From: Alcanivoracaceae bacterium
Lineage (GTDB): Bacteria; Pseudomonadota; Gammaproteobacteria; Pseudomonadales; Alcanivoracaceae
Direction of reading: 5' to 3'
DNA: 32,438 nt
Assembly (NCBI GenBank): GCA_029210325.1
Contig: JARGPU010000007.1
Span: forward strand, 1 to 32,438
Each line of letters begins with the position of its first letter. The first letter of the stretch is position 1. Below are positions 27,852 through 32,438 of this stretch, one piece after another. The translations under genes and the position numbers were made by a program. The notes beneath the pieces were generated by a model. It ran no database searches. It was not told the DNA's origin and worked only from the letters and a program-made list of their open reading frames with translations.

Positions 27852-29570
27852 TCAGTGTCCAGAGGTTACGCGGTTAACTTCTTCAAGGCTGGTGACGCCC
27901 TTCATTGCTTTTAACAGGCCTGAGCGGTGCAGGTCGTTAAAGCCTTCCTTGCGGCACTGGTCAGCAATCTCGATAGAGTTACCTTCTTCCATAATGATCC
28001 GGGCAATACCGTCAGTGATTTTGACCACTTCGTAGATACCGACCCGACCTTTGTAGCCGTTATTGCACTTTTCACAGCCTTTCGGGCCATACACAGTAAA
28101 GCCGGTTGCGATGTCTTCTTCCGTGAAGCCCATCTCAGTCAGTGAAGCTGCTGGTACTTCCATTGGCTGCTTGCAGTGTTCGCACAACCGGCGGGCCAGA
28201 CGCTGGGCAATAATCAGGATAACCGAGGTGGCAATATTGAACGACGGGATGCCCATATTGCGCAGACGGGTAAGGGTTTCCGGCGCGCTGTTGGTGTGCA
28301 GCGTGGACAGTACCAAGTGACCGGTCTGGGCGGCTTTGACACCGATGCTTGCGGTCTCAAGGTCTCGAATCTCACCGACCAGAATGACGTCCGGATCCTG
28401 CCGCAGAAAGGCCTTCAGTGCGGCGGAAAAGTCCATCCCCTGAGAGGGGTTAACGTTAACCTGGTTAACCCCTTCCAGGTTGATCTCTACCGGGTCTTCT
28501 GCGGTGGAAATGTTTCTTTCTGGCGTGTTGAGAATATTTACACCGGTATACAGCGATACAGTTTTACCGGAACCGGTAGGGCCGGTTACCAGAATCATGC
28601 CCTGGGGCTTGGCCAGAGCATCCATGTAGAGATCTTTTTGCCAGTCTTCATAGCCCAGCGCGTCAATGCCCATCTTGGCGCTTTCTGCGTCAAGGATCCG
28701 CAGTACGATCTTTTCCCCCCAAAGGGTCGGGCAGGTGTTGACGCGAAAATCGATTGAGCGGGTCTTGGACAGCTTCATCTTGATGCGGCCGTCCTGAGGT
28801 ACGCGCCGCTCGGCGATATTCAGCTTGGCCATAATTTTAAGACGAGCAGCGATCTTGCCAGCTGTATTTATTGGTGGCTTGGCAATCTCCATAAGAATGC
28901 CATCCTGGCGAAAACGTACCCGGTAGGCCTTTTCGTAGGGCTCGAAGTGAAGATCCGAGGCGCCCATTTTGATGGCATCAAGCAGCAGCTTGTTGACGAA
29001 TTTGACGATTGGCGCGTCATCAGCCCCGGCGACTCCATCATCAGTGTCTTTCTTCTCGTCGCCACTACTGATGTCGATATCTTCGAGGTCTGCATCCAGA
29101 TCATCGAAGGCACTGCCCTCCGCCTCGTTGATAATGGCGTCAAGCAACGCTTTTAGCTTGGTGTCATCGGCAATTAGCGTTTCGACACTGAGGCCGGTAT
29201 TGAAGCGGATTTCTTCCAGGGCTTGCAGGTTGGTCGGGTCTGACATGGCGACAAACAATCGTCCGCCACGTTTGAACAACGGTACCGCGCGATGCTTTAT
29301 AAGCAGGTTGTTGTCTACCAAATCCTTGGGCATGGAGTCCGGTATCAGGGCCGCGAGATCAATCAGCGGGTCGCCGAACTCTTCAGCAGTGGCATGAGCA
29401 ACATCGGCGGATTTAGCCAGGCCTTTTTCCACCAGATGGGCTACCAGAGGCACCTTGTCACGCTTTGCCGCGACAATGGCTTCCCGGGCCTGCCCCTCAT
29501 CCAGCAAGCCATCACGGACCAGACGACGGGCCAGGCCGCTTAATTGAATATTCGCGCTGTTTTCTGCCAT
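27852..29570 (-). CDS. pilB: Type IV pilus extension ATPase PilB
   Basis: PilB is the cytoplasmic hexameric ATPase that powers pilus extension. The 572-residue protein has an MshEN-type N-terminal domain (LSGLARRLVRDGLLDEGQA) and a GspE-type ATPase core. Walker A is GPTGSGKT with K336. The aspartate box lies near AEDPVEINLEGVNQ, Walker B is DPDVILVGEIRD, and the histidine box is TGHLVLSTLHTN. A four-cysteine zinc motif (CEHC and CEKC) follows. Absence of a nearby pilT is usual. The ribosome site is weak. It is the first gene of the minus-strand operon. Confidence 0.97.
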   Translation of the reverse strand: MAENSANIQLSGLARRLVRDGLLDEGQAREAIVAAKRDKVPLVAHLVEKGLAKSADVAHATAEEFGDPLIDLAALIPDSMPKDLVDNNLLIKHRAVPLFKRGGRLFVAMSDPTNLQALEEIRFNTGLSVETLIADDTKLKALLDAIINEAEGSAFDDLDADLEDIDISSGDEKKDTDDGVAGADDAPIVKFVNKLLLDAIKMGASDLHFEPYEKAYRVRFRQDGILMEIAKPPINTAGKIAARLKIMAKLNIAERRVPQDGRIKMKLSKTRSIDFRVNTCPTLWGEKIVLRILDAESAKMGIDALGYEDWQKDLYMDALAKPQGMILVTGPTGSGKTVSLYTGVNILNTPERNISTAEDPVEINLEGVNQVNVNPSQGMDFSAALKAFLRQDPDVILVGEIRDLETASIGVKAAQTGHLVLSTLHTNSAPETLTRLRNMGIPSFNIATSVILIIAQRLARRLCEHCKQPMEVPAASLTEMGFTEEDIATGFTVYGPKGCEKCNNGYKGRVGIYEVVKITDGIARIIMEEGNSIEIADQCRKEGFNDLHRSGLLKAMKGVTSLEEVNRVTSGH

Positions 29571-29912
29571 GGATTCAGTCTTGTTATGGTTGTTTCTGGC
29601 GAACTATGGCAGATAAAGGCCACTGCCTGCGCCGATTTTCTGACTCTACACATTATTAAGAGGAGGCGCTACCCGGTTTCCGTGCAGCATTTCAGGGGGT
29701 TAGCGTCGGCAGTTGAGGTAAATGCTAAGGGCTAAACCCGGGCCACTGGCTATCCTGTTATTGCCCTGTGTCGTAAAGCGTCATTGGCACTGACGGTATC
29801 CGTCACGGGGTGACGTATTTTGACACCCTGCCCTTGCCCGTAAGGACAAAAAACGTCTACTTCACCCCTGAGGCCCCAGTAAATCAGGGGGTGCCATACT
29901 TTTTCCTGAAGT
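29571..29912. promoter_or_regulatory. Divergent pilB / pilA control region
   Basis: No gene is seen between the divergent starts. The pilB-proximal 190 bases show no convincing sigma-70 promoter on the minus strand; TAATAA-like elements near 29655-29665 lack a -35. Positions 29779-29825 contain a cluster of TGAC/GTCA half-sites, and 29863-29893 contain an inverted repeat (CACCCCTGA against TCAGGGGGTG). Both lie upstream of the sigma-54 promoter and are described separately. Confidence 0.6.
29779..29825 (+). promoter_or_regulatory. Candidate enhancer (PilR-type) upstream of pilA
   Basis: Half-sites CGTCA (29779), TGACG (29791), CGTCA (29801), TGACG (29811) and TGACA (29821) start 12, 10, 10 and 10 bases apart. 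CGTCAC-GGG-GTGACG at 29801-29815 is a perfect inverted repeat. The cluster lies about 115-160 bases before the predicted pilA start. That is the usual distance for a sigma-54 activator; PilR of Pseudomonas binds TGTC-containing sites. Assigning it to PilR is inference. Confidence 0.5.
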
Positions 29913-29929
29913 TGGCCCGCTGATTGCAT
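29913..29929 (+). promoter_or_regulatory. Sigma-54 promoter of pilA
   Basis: TTGGCCCGCTGATTGCAT carries GG at 29914-29915 and GC at 29926-29927 with exactly ten bases between them, and the -12 element reads TTGCA. This matches the RpoN consensus well. Transcription would start near 29939, giving a leader of about 59 bases. RpoN control of pilA through PilR/PilS is established in Pseudomonas. Confidence 0.88.
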
Positions 29930-29997
29930 ATTCAGACTCAGGCGCTCTCCGGTCGGGGGGCGAGACAAAGAAGAAACCAAACGACTGGAGATTCATT

Positions 29998-30426
29998 ATG
30001 AAAAATGTTCAGAAGGGTTTTACCCTTATCGAACTGATGATCGTTGTAGCCATTATCGGTATTCTGGCTGCTGTAGCTATCCCGGCTTACTCTGACTACA
30101 CCGTACGGACCAAGGTTTCTGAAGGTCTGAACGTGGCAGCAGGCGCTAAGGCCAGCGTTAGTGAAACTATTCTGTCCACTGGCACCGTGCCGACCACCAA
30201 CGCAGGTGCTGGTCTGGTAGGTTCAACCAGCATCACCGGCAACAACGTAGACAGCGTTGCAGTAGGTGCAGGCGGCGCAATTACCATTACCTACAACACC
30301 GCTGATACCAACATCTCTGGTCAGACCATCATCATGACCCCGAGCACTGCTTCTGGCGGTTCGGTTGAGTGGGATTGCACCGGTGGTACCGTGGTTGACC
30401 GTTACCGTCCAGCTAACTGCCGCTAA
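29998..30426 (+). CDS. pilA: Type IV major pilin PilA
   Basis: This is the structural subunit of the type IV pilus. The 142-residue prepilin has the short leader MKNVQKG, cut by PilD before F8, then the hydrophobic [27 protein letters not shown] helix region with glutamate at mature position 5 (E12). The globular domain is rich in threonine, serine and glycine. A C-terminal disulfide loop is likely between C127 and C141. GGAG lies seven bases before the ATG. It does not end in serine, so TfpO-type glycosylation on a C-terminal serine is unlikely. A strong terminator follows at once, suiting an abundant single-gene mRNA. Confidence 0.97.
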   Translation: MKNVQKGFTLIELMIVVAIIGILAAVAIPAYSDYTVRTKVSEGLNVAAGAKASVSETILSTGTVPTTNAGAGLVGSTSITGNNVDSVAVGAGGAITITYNTADTNISGQTIIMTPSTASGGSVEWDCTGGTVVDRYRPANCR

Positions 30427-30446
30427 GCGACAGTTAGTTTGGAACG

Positions 30447-30475
30447 AGGGGCGACTTTGTCGCCCCTTTTTTTAT
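30447..30475 (+). terminator. Rho-independent terminator after pilA
   Basis: AGGGGCGAC (30447-30455) pairs perfectly with GTCGCCCCT (30459-30467) around a TTT loop, followed by seven T residues. It lies between pilA and the downstream membrane protein gene, so that gene depends on read-through or on an unseen promoter. Confidence 0.94.
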
Positions 30476-30497
30476 TTCTATATGTGAGGGGATTTCT

Positions 30498-32438
30498 ATG
30501 TGGTCTGGGTCGGTGCGTGTGGCAATACCGGGTTTGCTGCTTCTTGGTCTTGTCCTGCTACCACTGCTGACTCTTTGGCCAGCGCTGCCGGGCCCCTTTC
30601 TTTTTGATGACGAGCCAAATTTAAACGCCTTGCAGGTGCTGCAGGGTGAAGTGAATCTGGACACTGTTGGAAACTACCTGGCGGAAAAGTCTGCCGGTCC
30701 AACAGGCAGACCACTGTCGATGCTGAGCTTCCTGCTCAATGATGTTTACTGGCCGTCAGAGCCAGCCTCCTTTAAGTACACTAACCTGCTTATCCACATT
30801 CTAAATGGCTTGTTGCTGGCTTGGCTGGTGCTGGCGATCGTTCGCCAATGGGCAGGAAAGCTGGACCAGCGTCATGTTGTGCTGGCGTTGCTGGTGACGG
30901 CCTTCTGGGTGCTCAATCCTTACCAGTTGTCCTCGGTGATGTATGTGGTGCAGCGCATGGCGCAGTTATCTGCTCTTTGTGTGCTAGCCGGGTTATTGCT
31001 GTACCTGTCCGGGCGGCGTTTGCTCGCCGACGGGGATGCAGGCAAAGGTTATGGCCTGATCTGGCTGGCCTATCTGGTGGGGGCTGGAGTCGGTGTGCTT
31101 GCCAAGGAAAATGCGGCGCTGTTTGTTTTGCTGGTGCCGCTATTTGAGTGGCTGCTTTTCCCGGCGAGCGTTTCGCGGTCGCGCCCACTGCTTCTCAAGG
31201 CGACGCTGGCTTTGCCGGCGGCTGCCATGCTTATGGTGTTGGGTAGTTACTTCTTCTCCACCCATGCCTATGAGTGGTTCCGTGACTTTACTCTATCGGA
31301 GAGGCTGCTTTCGCAAGGGCGAGCTTTGGGCTATTACCTGTGGCGTTACCTGATTCCCGGGGTGGGCTATGTGGGCCTATATGCGGATGGTTTCGAGAAA
31401 TCGGTCGGCTTGCTGCAGCCGCTTTCAACGCTGGTCTGGATTGTTGCGCACCTGCTGATCATTGCCCTGGCAGTGGTATATGCCCGTCGTTTGCCGTTGC
31501 TGTCTTTAGGGATTTTGTTTTTCTATGTGGCCCATAGCATGGAGTCTGGAGCGATACCGCTAGAGCTATTCTTTGAGCATCGTAATTACCTGCCATCCAT
31601 GTTGTTGCTGCTTGGTGTATTCCATCTTCCCCGGCAGAAGGTTGCCATAATGGCGCTGGTCCCGGTGGTGCTGGTGTGTGCAGCGTTGCAGTATCTTCAG
31701 GCAACATTCTGGGGGGATGAGCGTCACTTGAATACTATTATGGTGGTGGAGAATCCCAGTTCAGAGCGCGCTCTGGTGACCTATGCCAATTACCTGGAGC
31801 GTCAGGGCGATCTGGTCGATAGCCTGGTAGTAATGAAGCAGTATATCGAGCAGCACCCTTACGGCATGGATGTGGCGTTGAATGCGGTAAAGATGTCCTG
31901 CCACCTCGGCATTGATAGCGAGCAGGATGCCAGCATGCTGGTGGCGTCCACGGCAAAATATCGGGGTAAGGCAGAGCCGGTTGTGCGGCAGGTAGGCGAC
32001 ATTGCCAAGTGGGTAAGCGAGGGAAAATGCAAGAGCATAACTCTCGAGCATCTGAGCCGGTTTCTGGATAGCTATATGAGGGCCTATCCGCGCGATGGTG
32101 AAGCCACTCAGGCTCAGTATGTGGCCCGCTCTTATCTGGATTATTACCGCGGCAACTATGCCGGGTTTCATCAGCACATGAGCGAGGCGCTGGATGCCCA
32201 CCCGAATCTTTCGCTGACCTATTCGGGTTGCTCCCAGTTTGCGGTCATTGGTGGTCCAGAGCAGGGCTGTGAGTGCTTTAAAAAATATCAGTACATCGTG
32301 GACAAGCATGGGGTTAGCAAGAAAACCCTTGTGCAGAAACTGCTGCGCCGGACGGATAGCGACGTGGACAGCTTCAGGTCAGAGGCCGCGGCAGTCTGTG
32401 CGGCAGTGGATGCTCAAGGGGATGTTCAGCCTGAAAAT
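30498..32438 (+). CDS. Polytopic GT-C-like membrane protein, candidate pilin glycosyltransferase (3' end missing)
   Basis: The frame is open from ATG 30498 (GAGGGG at 30486-30491) to the window end: 647 codons with no stop. About 400 residues form roughly ten membrane helices, followed by a soluble region of at least 245 residues with TPR-like helices (SSERALVTYANYLERQGD). Conserved-looking motifs are DDEPNL (37-42, after the first helix), GRPLS (70-74), NPYQLSSVMYVVQRM (up to 154), AKEN (202-205) and FEHRNYLP (359-366). An acidic pair in the first loop, an RPL motif and C-terminal TPRs are the layout of GT-C glycosyltransferases of the TMTC/DUF1736 type. Being next to pilA suggests pilin modification, like TfpW. 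The substrate and donor are unknown. Confidence 0.7.
   Translation, partial: MWSGSVRVAIPGLLLLGLVLLPLLTLWPALPGPFLFDDEPNLNALQVLQGEVNLDTVGNYLAEKSAGPTGRPLSMLSFLLNDVYWPSEPASFKYTNLLIHILNGLLLAWLVLAIVRQWAGKLDQRHVVLALLVTAFWVLNPYQLSSVMYVVQRMAQLSALCVLAGLLLYLSGRRLLADGDAGKGYGLIWLAYLVGAGVGVLAKENAALFVLLVPLFEWLLFPASVSRSRPLLLKATLALPAAAMLMVLGSYFFSTHAYEWFRDFTLSERLLSQGRALGYYLWRYLIPGVGYVGLYADGFEKSVGLLQPLSTLVWIVAHLLIIALAVVYARRLPLLSLGILFFYVAHSMESGAIPLELFFEHRNYLPSMLLLLGVFHLPRQKVAIMALVPVVLVCAALQYLQATFWGDERHLNTIMVVENPSSERALVTYANYLERQGDLVDSLVVMKQYIEQHPYGMDVALNAVKMSCHLGIDSEQDASMLVASTAKYRGKAEPVVRQVGDIAKWVSEGKCKSITLEHLSRFLDSYMRAYPRDGEATQAQYVARSYLDYYRGNYAGFHQHMSEALDAHPNLSLTYSGCSQFAVIGGPEQGCECFKKYQYIVDKHGVSKKTLVQKLLRRTDSDVDSFRSEAAAVCAAVDAQGDVQPEN

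Overview
The window is chromosomal DNA of a gammaproteobacterium. Gene order and protein sequences resemble the Pseudomonas / Marinobacter / Alcanivorax side of the class. An Alcanivorax-like marine bacterium is my best guess, but it is unproven. The markers are a complete division and cell-wall (dcw) cluster, MurE with the meso-diaminopimelate signature, LpxC (lipid A, so Gram-negative), a type A RNase P RNA, and a pilBCD-coaE-yacG operon next to pilA. No insertion sequence, prophage, CRISPR array or tRNA gene was seen.

Layout. Positions 1-62 hold the first codons of a DUF808 (YedI-like) membrane protein on the minus strand. RNase P RNA (rnpB) lies at about 189-560. Next is a 366-base non-coding stretch containing a hairpin, an AT-rich block, a candidate promoter and four TGG repeats 10 bases apart, which look like the MraZ operator. 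The dcw cluster fills 927-18363: mraZ, rsmH, ftsL, ftsI, murE, murF, mraY, murD, ftsW, murG, murC, ddlB, ftsQ, ftsA, ftsZ, lpxC. Almost all junctions from rsmH to ftsQ overlap by 1-11 bases. A strong terminator follows lpxC.

From 18455 to 24941 come a minus-strand DciA-like (DUF721) gene, an M23 peptidase gene where enterobacteria have secM, then secA, argJ and a Nudix/ThiE-like fusion gene. From 24946 to 29570 a minus-strand operon, read right to left, encodes PilB, PilC, PilD, CoaE and YacG. A 427-base divergent control region separates pilB from pilA. It carries a clear sigma-54 promoter for pilA and an upstream cluster of TGAC/GTCA half-sites with near-helical spacing, a plausible PilR enhancer. 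pilA ends at a strong terminator. It is followed by a large polytopic membrane protein that runs off the window and resembles GT-C glycosyltransferases of TMTC-like layout.

How it works together. The dcw genes make UDP-MurNAc-pentapeptide (MurC-F, Ddl) and lipid I and II (MraY, MurG), and polymerise septal peptidoglycan (FtsW-FtsI) under control of FtsL, FtsQ, FtsA and FtsZ. LpxC commits precursor to lipid A. PilD processes PilA, PilB powers assembly and PilC is the platform. The gene after pilA is the least ordinary item here: I infer that it may glycosylate the pilin or a related surface protein.
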